Source: an uncultured Bacteroidales bacterium
GTDB taxonomy: Bacteria > Bacteroidota > Bacteroidia > Bacteroidales > UBA932
Assembly: GCA_934726455.1 (NCBI GenBank)
Contig: CAKVDS010000003.1
Span: 24,255 to 88,254 of the forward strand
DNA: 64,000 bases
Direction: 5' to 3'
The first letter of the stretch is position 1. Each line of letters starts with the position of its first letter. The notes beneath the pieces are model-generated. The model saw only the letters and a program-made list of their open reading frames with translations. It ran no database searches and was not told where the DNA came from. Positions 45,514 to 53,280 of this stretch are shown one piece after another. The position numbers and the translations under genes are program-made.

Positions 45514-46168
45514 CTCCTCCTGTCACCAGATCATCGGGAGTCGTTATCTTGATGTTGAACTTCTCCCCTTCCGTCATGTTTATGCGGATTCCGGCTCGCT
45601 CCGCCACCGAAGCGTCATCAGTAAAGCCCAGTTCATACGGACGGCGGTAGGCTTCCCTTATATCTTCGGAGAAGAAGATCTGAGGAGTCTGGACAGCCAC
45701 GGTCCGGTTTCTGTCAGGAGCCGGATATGCCGGGTCGGTGGACCGTAGTGTATCTGTCACGGGCAGCACGGGGATGAGGGCCCGGCAGTCCTCCCCCATC
45801 ATAGACAACATCCTCCCTATCAGCTCTTTGCTGACAAAAGGGCGGACACCGTCGTGTATCATCACGATGGCCCCGTCAGGGATCTTTGCCAGCGCGTTGC
45901 GTACTGACTGGAAACGGGTTATCCCGCCTTCGACCAGAAGTTGCGGGGAGTTGAACGTGTCGTCAAGACAGATGTTCTTCCATGTCCTGAAATGCTGCGA
46001 GGGCAGCACCACGACAACCTTGATTCCCGGCACAGCCTCCGTAAACCGCTCGATGGTTCGTTGAAGTATGGTCTTGCCTCCTATCCGGAGAAACTGCTTC
46101 GGCACGCCCGCCCCCATCCGGGTTCCGCTCCCGCCAGCCACCAGTATGACATATACATCCCTGTCCAT
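45488..46168 (-). CDS. ispD: 2-C-methyl-D-erythritol 4-phosphate cytidylyltransferase
   Basis: From the ATG at 46168 the 226-residue protein has ILVAGGSGTRMGAGVPKQF, the nucleotide-binding loop, then VMIHDGVRPFVS and VPVTDTLRS, and ends with the NIKITTPDDL segment diagnostic for IspD. It forms CDP-methylerythritol in the non-mevalonate isoprenoid pathway. A longer frame to 46264 overlaps the mreB leader and is rejected. It stands alone between lrp and mreB, convergent with the former and divergent from the latter. Confidence 0.94.
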   Translation of the reverse strand: MDRDVYVILVAGGSGTRMGAGVPKQFLRIGGKTILQRTIERFTEAVPGIKVVVVLPSQHFRTWKNICLDDTFNSPQLLVEGGITRFQSVRNALAKIPDGAIVMIHDGVRPFVSKELIGRMLSMMGEDCRALIPVLPVTDTLRSTDPAYPAPDRNRTVAVQTPQIFFSEDIREAYRRPYELGFTDDASVAERAGIRINMTEGEKFNIKITTPDDLVTGGAILSKQEP

Positions 46169-46257
46169 TTTCAGATTCGTAAGTGTTTTCAAGACAAAAA
46201 TATGAAAAATGCCGAACTTATTTCTTATTTTTGTCTTTTGACAAAAGAAGCACGAAA

Positions 46258-47277
46258 ATGGCATTTTTGAATCAAGAACTCGCGATAGATCTGGGAACAG
46301 CCAACACCGTCATCTACCAGAACGGTCAGATAGTGCTCGACGAACCCAGCATGATCGCGGTAGACAACAATACAGGCAAGTGCATTGCACTGGGGCAGCA
46401 GGCGAAACTGATGGACGGGAAGGTCAACCCCGGCATACGCACCATCCGTCCTCTGAGGGACGGGGTCATCGCTGACTTCCACGCAGCCGAACTGATGATC
46501 CGCGGTTTCATCAAACAGGTGAGCAGCAAGCACCGCAGCATCTTCACACCGAACCTCAAAGTGGTGGTAGGAATACCGTCCGGCTCCACGGAAGTGGAAA
46601 TCAGGGCAGTCCGCGACTCCACCGAGCATGCCGGAGGCCGCGATGTGTATTTGATTTTCGAGCCGATGGCGGCAGCGCTCGGCATCGGCCTTGACGTTGA
46701 AGCCCCGCAAGGCAACATGGTGGTCGACATAGGTGGCGGAACCACGGAAATCGCCGTCATATCGCTCGGAGGCCTCGTTCAGCAGGAGAGCATCCGTGTG
46801 GCCGGAGACGTATTCACCGGTGACATCCAGTACTACCTGCGCCAGCAGCACAACATCAAAGTCGGAGACACCACAGCCGAAAAGATCAAGTTCGCGGTAG
46901 GCGCAGTGATTCCAGATCTCGACGAGGAAGAACCGACACCGTTTATCGTACGCGGGCCGAACCTCATGACAGCCCATCCTGTCGAAGCGACCATCACTCA
47001 CCACGAGATAGCCCATTGTCTGGACAAATCTATCGCCAAGCTTGAGACGTCAATACTGCACGTTCTGGAGAACACACCTCCTGAACTATATGCAGACATC
47101 GTTGAGAACGGAATCTATCTCTCTGGTGGCGGAGCGCTCCTGCGCGGCCTTGCCAAGAGATTCAAGGACAAGGTCAACATCGACTTCCATGTGGCGGAAG
47201 ACCCTCTGCACGCGGTCGCCCGAGGCACATGCGAGGCCCTCAAGCACACCGACACCTATTCATTCCTGATGAGGTAG
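46258..47277 (+). CDS. mreB: Rod shape-determining protein MreB
   Basis: The 339-residue actin-like protein starts MAFLNQELAIDLGTANTVIY, with the phosphate-1 loop, then PSGSTEVEIRAVRDS, FEPMAAALGIGLDV, MVVDIGGGTTEIAVIS (phosphate 2) and GIYLSGGGALLRGL. MreB filaments guide lateral wall synthesis. It heads mreB-mreC-mreD-mrdA-rodA. An upstream in-frame ATG at 46183 is in the ispD leader and not supported. TATTTTTG at 46226-46233 could be its -7 box but lacks a good -33 partner. Confidence 0.97.
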   Translation: MAFLNQELAIDLGTANTVIYQNGQIVLDEPSMIAVDNNTGKCIALGQQAKLMDGKVNPGIRTIRPLRDGVIADFHAAELMIRGFIKQVSSKHRSIFTPNLKVVVGIPSGSTEVEIRAVRDSTEHAGGRDVYLIFEPMAAALGIGLDVEAPQGNMVVDIGGGTTEIAVISLGGLVQQESIRVAGDVFTGDIQYYLRQQHNIKVGDTTAEKIKFAVGAVIPDLDEEEPTPFIVRGPNLMTAHPVEATITHHEIAHCLDKSIAKLETSILHVLENTPPELYADIVENGIYLSGGGALLRGLAKRFKDKVNIDFHVAEDPLHAVARGTCEALKHTDTYSFLMR

Positions 47278-48105
47278 ATGTCACAGGGCGGCAAAGTCTC
47301 CACGATTTTAGTGAACGCGGCAATCTTCATCCTGATGGAGGTTGCTGCTGTTGCTATGTTGAGAAGCAGTTCCACGATGCAGAACATCTGGCTCAACCGC
47401 ATCTCGCACCGCACCGCAGCAGCACTTTGGGGCGTAGGAGAAAATGTGCGGAGCCACTTCTACACGCGGCGTCTCAACGATGAACTCGCAGAAGAAAACG
47501 CCAGACTCAGGGAAAGGCTCAAGACACTCGAGGACATGGATGAAGGCGGAGAAGGCACAGCTGTCAGGCACAAGAACGGTTTCCGTTATACCCCTGCCAC
47601 GGTCGTCAAGGTCGGCCGCGGCACCGCACACAACTACATCATCCTGGACAAGGGTTCAGAAGACGGGGTACGCCCGCAATCGGGAATTATCACAGACAAA
47701 GGCATAGTCGGAATAGTCAGTGCGGTAGACAGACACTACTCCTACGGACTTACACTGATCAATTCGAGCATCAGCGTAAGCGTGAGGATAGGAGATGATG
47801 CCGACGGCGTCACTGCCCCTCTGAAATGGGACGGCAAGAGCCGGGGCGGAGCGGTCGTGGGTGACATTCCGCCGCACCACCAGATAAACCCCGGGGACAC
47901 GGTCAGGACAAGTGGATATTCCGCCATTTTTCCGGCGGACATCCCCGTCGGCATCACGGGAAAGACCCGGCTCATCGACGGCTCGTCACAGCAGGCCGAT
48001 GTGCAGCTTTTTCAGGATTTCAACAGCCTGAGATATGTGACCGTGACGGAAAACGATGACAAAGATGAGATAACGGCTCTTGAAGCCATCGGCAAGAAGA
48101 AATGA
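47278..48105 (+). CDS. mreC: Rod shape-determining protein MreC
   Basis: The 275-residue protein has one N-terminal membrane helix, a coiled coil (LNDELAEENARLRERLKTLED) and a beta-rich periplasmic domain with TPATVVKVGRGTAHNYIILDKGS and GIVGIVSAVDRHYS, the MreC core. Its ATG follows the mreB stop with no spacer. It is a scaffold for PBP2 and RodA in the elongasome. Confidence 0.94.
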   Translation: MSQGGKVSTILVNAAIFILMEVAAVAMLRSSSTMQNIWLNRISHRTAAALWGVGENVRSHFYTRRLNDELAEENARLRERLKTLEDMDEGGEGTAVRHKNGFRYTPATVVKVGRGTAHNYIILDKGSEDGVRPQSGIITDKGIVGIVSAVDRHYSYGLTLINSSISVSVRIGDDADGVTAPLKWDGKSRGGAVVGDIPPHHQINPGDTVRTSGYSAIFPADIPVGITGKTRLIDGSSQQADVQLFQDFNSLRYVTVTENDDKDEITALEAIGKKK

Positions 48106-48623
48106 AACACTGGAACTTCACAGTCAAATACCTCCTGCTGCTTGCAGCCCAGATCCTGCTGTGGAATTATTTCAATTTCACACCTCTGCTGATGGTCGCC
48201 ATCTTGCCGGTGATGGTTCTCTGCCTGCCGCTGAGATGCAGCACAATCGTGACCATGCTCATAGCCTTCGCTTCCGGCTTCGCGGCGGACTTCCTCGCAG
48301 CCGGCCCCATAGGTCTCACTGTGCTCTCGCTCGTTCCGGTGGCTTTCCTCAGGCGTCCCCTTCTCTCTCTAGTGTTCGGAGGCGAGCTCTTGTCACGCGG
48401 CGAAGAGGTTTCATCCCAACGTCTGGGCAGAAACAAGATGCTCATCGCGAATACACTCTCCACAGCACTGTTCCTGCTGGTCTACATCACAGCCGACAGT
48501 GCCGGCACCAGCCCGTTCTGGGCAATGGCAGTAAAGTTCTTCGCATCGCTCACATTGAGTTCAGCGATATCTCTCCCTCTTGCAGACCTTCTCTGCCCTG
48601 ACACCGAGACGAAATGGAGATAA
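48102..48623 (+). CDS. mreD: Rod shape-determining protein MreD-like
   Basis: The 173-residue protein is largely hydrophobic with about five membrane helices and little sequence signature, as usual for MreD. Identity rests on length, topology and position: the start overlaps the mreC stop (ATGA) and the end overlaps mrdA by 10 bases. Confidence 0.85.
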   Translation: MKHWNFTVKYLLLLAAQILLWNYFNFTPLLMVAILPVMVLCLPLRCSTIVTMLIAFASGFAADFLAAGPIGLTVLSLVPVAFLRRPLLSLVFGGELLSRGEEVSSQRLGRNKMLIANTLSTALFLLVYITADSAGTSPFWAMAVKFFASLTLSSAISLPLADLLCPDTETKWR

Positions 48624-50437
48624 ACCGCAGAAACAAGCTCCTCATAGGACTGGCCGCAGCTGCCGTCATACTGCTGGCCAGACTTTTCTATATCCAGATA
48701 ATCAACGACGAATACAAGAAGGACGCATCCAACAACTCCATGGTCTATGCCACCATCTACCCGCCGCGAGGGGTGGTATACGACCGCAACGGGGAGATTC
48801 TGGTCGGGAATGCAGTGTGCTACGACATCCTCGTGACCCCGCGCGATGTCAAACAGCTCGACACGGTGGCACTTGCCGCCGCACTTGACACGAGCGTGGC
48901 CTATGTGCGGAGCAAGATGAACTACTACCGGACATACAGGAGCAAAATAGGATATCAGACCCAGACCTTTCTCAAGCAGGTCCCACCGGAGACATACCAG
49001 AAATTCGCAGAGCAGGAGTATCTCTTCCCGGGCTTCAGAGCGCAGATGAGGAGTATCAGGGAATATCCTTTCAATGCCGGAGGCAACCTTCTCGGCTACA
49101 TTTCCGAAGTGGATGCGGACTATATCAAGAAGCATCCGGAATACAAATCCGGAGACTATGTGGGACGCACCGGACTGGAAGCCGCCATGGAAGACAGCCT
49201 TAAAGGCGAGAAAGGCTACCATATCTTCTTGCGGGACTCCAGAAACCGTCTGCAAGATGCTTATCAGGACGGCCGGGAAGACAAAGCGGCCATCCCCGGC
49301 AAAGACATCGTGTCCACGATAGACGCACACCTCCAACAATATGGGCAACGGCTCATGGAAGGCAAAGTCGGCTCTGTTGTCGCCATAGAGCCCGCTACAG
49401 GCGAGATTCTGGCCATGGTCTCAAGCCCCGGCATAGATGTGGACGTGCTCTCGGACATCGGACGCCATTACGGCGAGATTGCCCGCAATCCGCGCAAACC
49501 GATGTTCAACAGGACCGTGATGGCATCTTACCCTCCAGGGTCGGTATTCAAGCTGGTCAACGGACTCATCGGGCTGCAGGAGGGAGTGCTCAAGCCGTCA
49601 TATTCCTACCCCTGCAACGGAGGATATTACTATAGCGGCAACCACAAACTCGGGTGCCATGCCCACTCTTCCCCGCTGCAGTTCAAAGACGCGATAGCGA
49701 CATCATGCAACGGATACTTCTGTTATGTGATGCGCAACATCCTCGAGAACAAAGCCTATCCGAATACGGCCGATGCTCTGGACGCGTGGAGGGACTATGT
49801 GATGAGTTTCGGATTCGGCCACAAACTCGGGAGCGACTTCCCGTCCGAACTCGGAGGAAACATTCCGTCCGCCAAATACTACAACCGCGTCTACGGGACC
49901 GGGCGATGGAGATTCCAGACTGTGGTTTCCCTGTCCATCGGGCAAGGGGAAATCGGAGCCACCCCGCTGCAGATAGCCAACCTCGCCGCCATAATGGCCA
50001 ACAGGGGATTTTACTACATCCCGCACATCGTCAAAGACTCCGAGGGGGTGACCATCGACAGCCGTTTCCACGAGAGGCAGTACACCAAGGTGGATACATC
50101 ATACTTCAAAGTAGCCGTGGAAGGCATGTATATGGCGGTCAACGGAGGAGGTTCTGCCGGGATGACGGCCCGTGCGGCAGCGATACCCGGACTTGACGTG
50201 TGCGGCAAGACCGGCACCGCACAGAATCCGCACGGAAAGGACAACTCGGTCTTTATCTGCTTCGCACCCAAGGACGACCCGAAGATAGCCGTCGCCGCGT
50301 ATGTGGAAAATGCCGGATTCGGAGCCACTTGGGCACTCCCCGTAGCTTCGCTGATGCTTGAGATGTACCTCAACGGGGAGATTTCACAACAGCGCAAATA
50401 TCTTGAGGACAGGCTCCTCACGACAAGATTTTTCTGA
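48614..50437 (+). CDS. mrdA: Penicillin-binding protein 2 (class B, elongation)
   Basis: The 607-residue protein has a membrane anchor (about 8-27), a dimerisation domain with the typical PPRGVVYDRNGEILVGN start, and a transpeptidase domain with SxxK in YPPGSVFKLVNG, SxN in TSCNGYF and KTG in CGKTGTAQNP. It cross-links peptidoglycan during cell elongation with RodA, whose gene starts 2 bases after its stop. Confidence 0.96.
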   Translation: MEINRRNKLLIGLAAAAVILLARLFYIQIINDEYKKDASNNSMVYATIYPPRGVVYDRNGEILVGNAVCYDILVTPRDVKQLDTVALAAALDTSVAYVRSKMNYYRTYRSKIGYQTQTFLKQVPPETYQKFAEQEYLFPGFRAQMRSIREYPFNAGGNLLGYISEVDADYIKKHPEYKSGDYVGRTGLEAAMEDSLKGEKGYHIFLRDSRNRLQDAYQDGREDKAAIPGKDIVSTIDAHLQQYGQRLMEGKVGSVVAIEPATGEILAMVSSPGIDVDVLSDIGRHYGEIARNPRKPMFNRTVMASYPPGSVFKLVNGLIGLQEGVLKPSYSYPCNGGYYYSGNHKLGCHAHSSPLQFKDAIATSCNGYFCYVMRNILENKAYPNTADALDAWRDYVMSFGFGHKLGSDFPSELGGNIPSAKYYNRVYGTGRWRFQTVVSLSIGQGEIGATPLQIANLAAIMANRGFYYIPHIVKDSEGVTIDSRFHERQYTKVDTSYFKVAVEGMYMAVNGGGSAGMTARAAAIPGLDVCGKTGTAQNPHGKDNSVFICFAPKDDPKIAVAAYVENAGFGATWALPVASLMLEMYLNGEISQQRKYLEDRLLTTRFF

Positions 50438-50439
50438 CG

Positions 50440-51747
50440 ATGGGCATATTCAACACAGGAAACCGGCCATTTGAGAGAAACCTTCGGCAAACCGTCGACT
50501 GGAAACTCGTCTTGTGCTATATAGCCCTCGTATTGACAGGATGGTTGAGCATCTACGCCTCAATCCACTCCACTGAGCCTTCATCAATATTCGACCTCGG
50601 GTGCAGAAGCGGCAAGCAGTTCGCCTGGATGGCGGTGGCGCTGCTGTTTGATGCCCTCATATTGTTCGCCGTCAACCCGAGAATCTGGGAGGCCATCGCT
50701 CCGGCGGGATATCTCGTCGTCTTTTTTCTGCTGGTGCTGGTGATTTTCGTCAGCAAAGATGTCAAAGGCTCGCACTCATGGTTCGAATTCGGCCCGGTGA
50801 AGTTCCAGCCGGCTGAAGTGTCTAAAATAACAACTTCGCTGATGCTGGCCCTGGTCATGAGCAGGCAAGGGTTCAAGTTGACAACCAGAAGAGGTTTCAT
50901 TGCTGTCGCCGCGATCATAGGGCTGCCGATGCTGGCGATCCTTGGAGAAAGCGAGACCGGCTCCGCGCTGGTATATGTCGGATATCTGTTCGTCCTCTAC
51001 AGAGAGGGGCTCTCGGGGTGGTGGTTCATATTCCTCGGGGCGGCCATTGTTCTGTTCATCCTCACTCTGACGGCCCCATGGTGGGCGGCGGCCTTGGTTC
51101 TCGCCCTGTTGTGCACCGTATTTTTCTTCTATGGATCCGGATTCCGGAGAGGGCACAGCATCAGAATGAGCCATATTACACGGACCGCCCTCGTCCTTGC
51201 AGCCGGAATCACCATGATATTCGCAACCGATTTCCTCTTCAACCATGTCCTCCAAGATCATCAACGCAAAAGGATAGAGGTCCTGCTCGGGCTGAAGGAA
51301 GATCCGGCAGGAGTAGGATATAACGTCAGACAGTCAATGATCGCAATCGGTTCCGGTGGTCTCACAGGCAAGGGTTTCCTCAACGGGACACAGACGGCCT
51401 ACGGTTTCGTCCCGGAGCAAAGTACTGATTTCATTTTCTGCACAATAGGTGAAGAGTTCGGATTCATCGGCTGCCTCTTCCTGATTCTGATATATGTATG
51501 TCTGATATATCGTCTGATCACCGACGCGGAGAAAAGCAGGGAGGCGTTCACGCGGATCTACGGATACTGTGTGGCCTCCTGCCTGTTCATGCATCTTTTT
51601 ATCAATATCGGAATGACTGTCGGGCTCATGCCGGTCATCGGAATTCCGCTGCCAATGCTGAGTTACGGCGGCTCCTCGCTTTTGTCATTTTCGATGATGA
51701 TATTCATTTTCCTGGCGCTCAACAGACAGGAGAAGAAGTATTTTTAG
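50440..51747 (+). CDS. rodA: Rod shape-determining glycosyltransferase RodA
   Basis: The 435-residue SEDS protein has about ten membrane helices, KGSHSWFEFGPVKFQPAE and the PLPMLSYGGSSLLSFS signature near the C-terminus. SEDS proteins polymerise glycan strands from lipid II. It closes the mre/mrd operon and is 24 bases upstream of a tRNA-Leu gene. Confidence 0.95.
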   Translation: MGIFNTGNRPFERNLRQTVDWKLVLCYIALVLTGWLSIYASIHSTEPSSIFDLGCRSGKQFAWMAVALLFDALILFAVNPRIWEAIAPAGYLVVFFLLVLVIFVSKDVKGSHSWFEFGPVKFQPAEVSKITTSLMLALVMSRQGFKLTTRRGFIAVAAIIGLPMLAILGESETGSALVYVGYLFVLYREGLSGWWFIFLGAAIVLFILTLTAPWWAAALVLALLCTVFFFYGSGFRRGHSIRMSHITRTALVLAAGITMIFATDFLFNHVLQDHQRKRIEVLLGLKEDPAGVGYNVRQSMIAIGSGGLTGKGFLNGTQTAYGFVPEQSTDFIFCTIGEEFGFIGCLFLILIYVCLIYRLITDAEKSREAFTRIYGYCVASCLFMHLFINIGMTVGLMPVIGIPLPMLSYGGSSLLSFSMMIFIFLALNRQEKKYF

Positions 51748-51756
51748 TTTTTTGCG

Positions 51757-51764
51757 TATCTTTG
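51757..51764 (+). promoter_or_regulatory. Candidate -7 box of tRNA-Leu(TAA)
   Basis: TATCTTTG fits TAnnTTTG and lies 7 bases before the tRNA, but there is no TTTG at the expected -33 distance, where the rodA 3' end lies. Confidence 0.4.
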
Positions 51765-51771
51765 CAACGTT

Positions 51772-51856
51772 GCCTTGGTGGTGGAATGGTAGACACGAGG
51801 GACTTAAAATCCCTTGGACAGCAATGTCCGTGTGAGTTCGAGTCTCATCCGAGGCA
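51772..51856 (+). tRNA. tRNA-Leu(TAA)
   Basis: Acceptor stem GCCTTGG/CCGAGGC (one G-T pair), anticodon loop CTTAAAA with anticodon TAA, a long variable arm (TGGACAGCAATGTCC) and T arm GTGAG-TTCGAGT-CTCAT identify a class II leucine tRNA. CCA is not encoded. Confidence 0.95.
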
Positions 51857-51883
51857 CTTGCGCTTGCGCAGCAAGTGCCTTTT
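51853..51883 (+). terminator. Terminator of the tRNA-Leu(TAA) transcript
   Basis: GGCACTTGC / GCAAGTGCC (9 bp, 9-base loop) followed by TTTT. The 5' strand of the stem shares four bases with the tRNA 3' end. Confidence 0.75.
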
Positions 51884-52247
51884 ATCTACGGGGCATATCC
51901 CCGAAACCCCTGCGCTTGCTGCGCAAGCGCAAACTTCTTAACCCCAGTCACTTCGTGACAGCCCCTTTCAGGGGCATGCCGGCTCGGCAAACCTCGCCGG
52001 GCGTCTTCGCTGCTCGTTTGCTTCGCAAACTCGCTGACGCTCCGCCGCGCCGCTGACGCGACCCTCCGGAAAGTCGCTTCATTCGATTAGACGCTCGGTG
52101 GCAGATAACTACCTGAATAACAGTCAAATAACGTTTTATCTTATACGGTTTTGCGCATAGGCGATTCCGTTTATCAATTGGAAATCAGAGCGTTATCCGC
52201 CACCAGCCAACGATCACATTATGAGAATTACCTTGGGACATGCCTTG
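51884..52247. other. Gene-free, hairpin-rich spacer after tRNA-Leu
   Basis: No credible gene is seen. The first half (51911-52059) is GC-rich and holds a chain of small perfect hairpins: TGCGCTTGC/GCAAGCGCA (51911-51931), GTCAC-TTC-GTGAC (51947-51959), GCCCC/GGGGC (51961-51975), GTTTGC-TTC-GCAAAC (52016-52030), and a direct repeat CGCTGACGC (52032 and 52051). The second half is AT-rich and bounded by a 13-base inverted repeat with one mismatch, GGTGGCAGATAAC (52097-52109) and GTTATCCGCCACC (52192-52204). An 80-residue open frame across this region has no protein-like features. Confidence 0.6.
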
Positions 52248-53210
52248 TTATTGGTCTGACAACTTTAACATGTCCAACGAACAGCGCTTCGAATTGAATG
52301 CATATATGGTATCCTCATCTAATGCGATACTGCCATAGACTCCTTCCGGAAGGCGAATGACTCTTACCGGTCGGCCGGACGGGATGTCCACCTCCAGAAT
52401 CCTGTCCACTCGATATTGTTCCCCATAACGTGGGCAAAGAAGGAACAGCCTTGATTCCGAGATGACCGCATCCTGATGGAGGATGTATGCTGAGTTTTCT
52501 TGGGTAGGCTTGGATGCGATATATGCCATGTTCTGCCTGTAGAATTCCACCCCGGACAGATCGATCTCCCTCTTCAGCTTACCGACAGAAGAATACTGTC
52601 TTGCGTACGGCTGCATCCTGTATACGATGAGGGGCTCGCCATCATTGTCCAGAACGCAACATCCGTTCATTATCGAAGTCTTTTTATCGGAGCCAAAGCG
52701 GCGCAGCTTTCCGAAAAGCTCATCCCCCTCTGGCGAACTGCGAACAATAAGGCTGTCGGAATCACGCAAAGGCATCCAGAATTTCCCTCCACGTTCATAC
52801 CATCGATAGTCGTAAGGTGTAAAATCCAATTCCCTTTTGTATTGGAATCCCTCCTTACTATATGCTTTTATTGCCTGCGCCGGAAAATCGTGGATAAGAA
52901 CGTTGTCACCATGCAATGTGAAAGAGAAGGGAGCAAGCAGTTCTGCCGGCCCCCTACCTCCATTCCCGAATAGCCATAAATCTTCGAATTTCTTGTCAAG
53001 CGACAATACTTGGCGCCTATCAATGTCAAGCGCATATATCCTTTCGCCCGAGACAGTCAGCTGCCTGAGATCCGAGAAAAAAGAGGAATCCGGAAGCTCC
53101 GTTATATGGACCAGCTCAACTGCGTCTACCTCAGGAATGACATTTTTCGTTTGACACGCTGAAACACAAAGCAGAGCAAGCTCCAACACCGAAGATCCAA
53201 CTATTTTCAT
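52248..53210 (-). CDS. 6-bladed beta-propeller lipoprotein
   Basis: From the ATG at 53210 the 320-residue product has a lipoprotein signal MKIVGSSVLELALLCVSAC (Cys19). The mature part has propeller-like repeats (RIYALDIDRRQVLSLDKKFE; NVLIHDFPAQAIKAYSKEG; TIYAFNSKRCSLDMLKL) and the GNGGRGPAELL motif shared with the protein at 24735-25766 (SKGRGPGEM). Family function is unknown; surface or periplasmic binding is plausible. It stands downstream of the S9 peptidase gene, separated by a strong hairpin. Confidence 0.78.
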   Translation of the reverse strand: MKIVGSSVLELALLCVSACQTKNVIPEVDAVELVHITELPDSSFFSDLRQLTVSGERIYALDIDRRQVLSLDKKFEDLWLFGNGGRGPAELLAPFSFTLHGDNVLIHDFPAQAIKAYSKEGFQYKRELDFTPYDYRWYERGGKFWMPLRDSDSLIVRSSPEGDELFGKLRRFGSDKKTSIMNGCCVLDNDGEPLIVYRMQPYARQYSSVGKLKREIDLSGVEFYRQNMAYIASKPTQENSAYILHQDAVISESRLFLLCPRYGEQYRVDRILEVDIPSGRPVRVIRLPEGVYGSIALDEDTIYAFNSKRCSLDMLKLSDQ

Positions 53211-53230
53211 TTGTGTAACAATCACAATTT

Positions 53231-53262
53231 AGTAAGCGGCAACTTATTTTTTGCCGCTTACT
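53231..53262 (-). terminator. 12-bp perfect hairpin after the S9 peptidase gene
   Basis: AGTAAGCGGCAA (53231-53242) and TTGCCGCTTACT (53251-53262) enclose 8 bases. On the minus strand it follows the S9 stop after 17 bases; the bases after the stem (AAATTGTG) are not a T run, so termination or mRNA protection are both possible. Confidence 0.5.
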
Positions 53263-53263
53263 G

Positions 53264-53280
53264 AATTCAAAACAACTTCT
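53264..53280. repeat. Solo terminal repeat of the 166-bp element
   Basis: AATTCAAAACAACTTCT is an exact 17-base inverted match to the left end of element copy 1. As in copy 1 its outer end is joined to a TAA stop codon on the minus strand (here of the S9 peptidase, 53280-53282). The rest of the element is absent and a hairpin takes its place. Confidence 0.5.

Noticed and set aside
51814..52056. 80-residue frame overlapping tRNA-Leu and the hairpin region
   Set aside because: It starts in the tRNA and translates palindromic DNA; such frames are common annotation errors.
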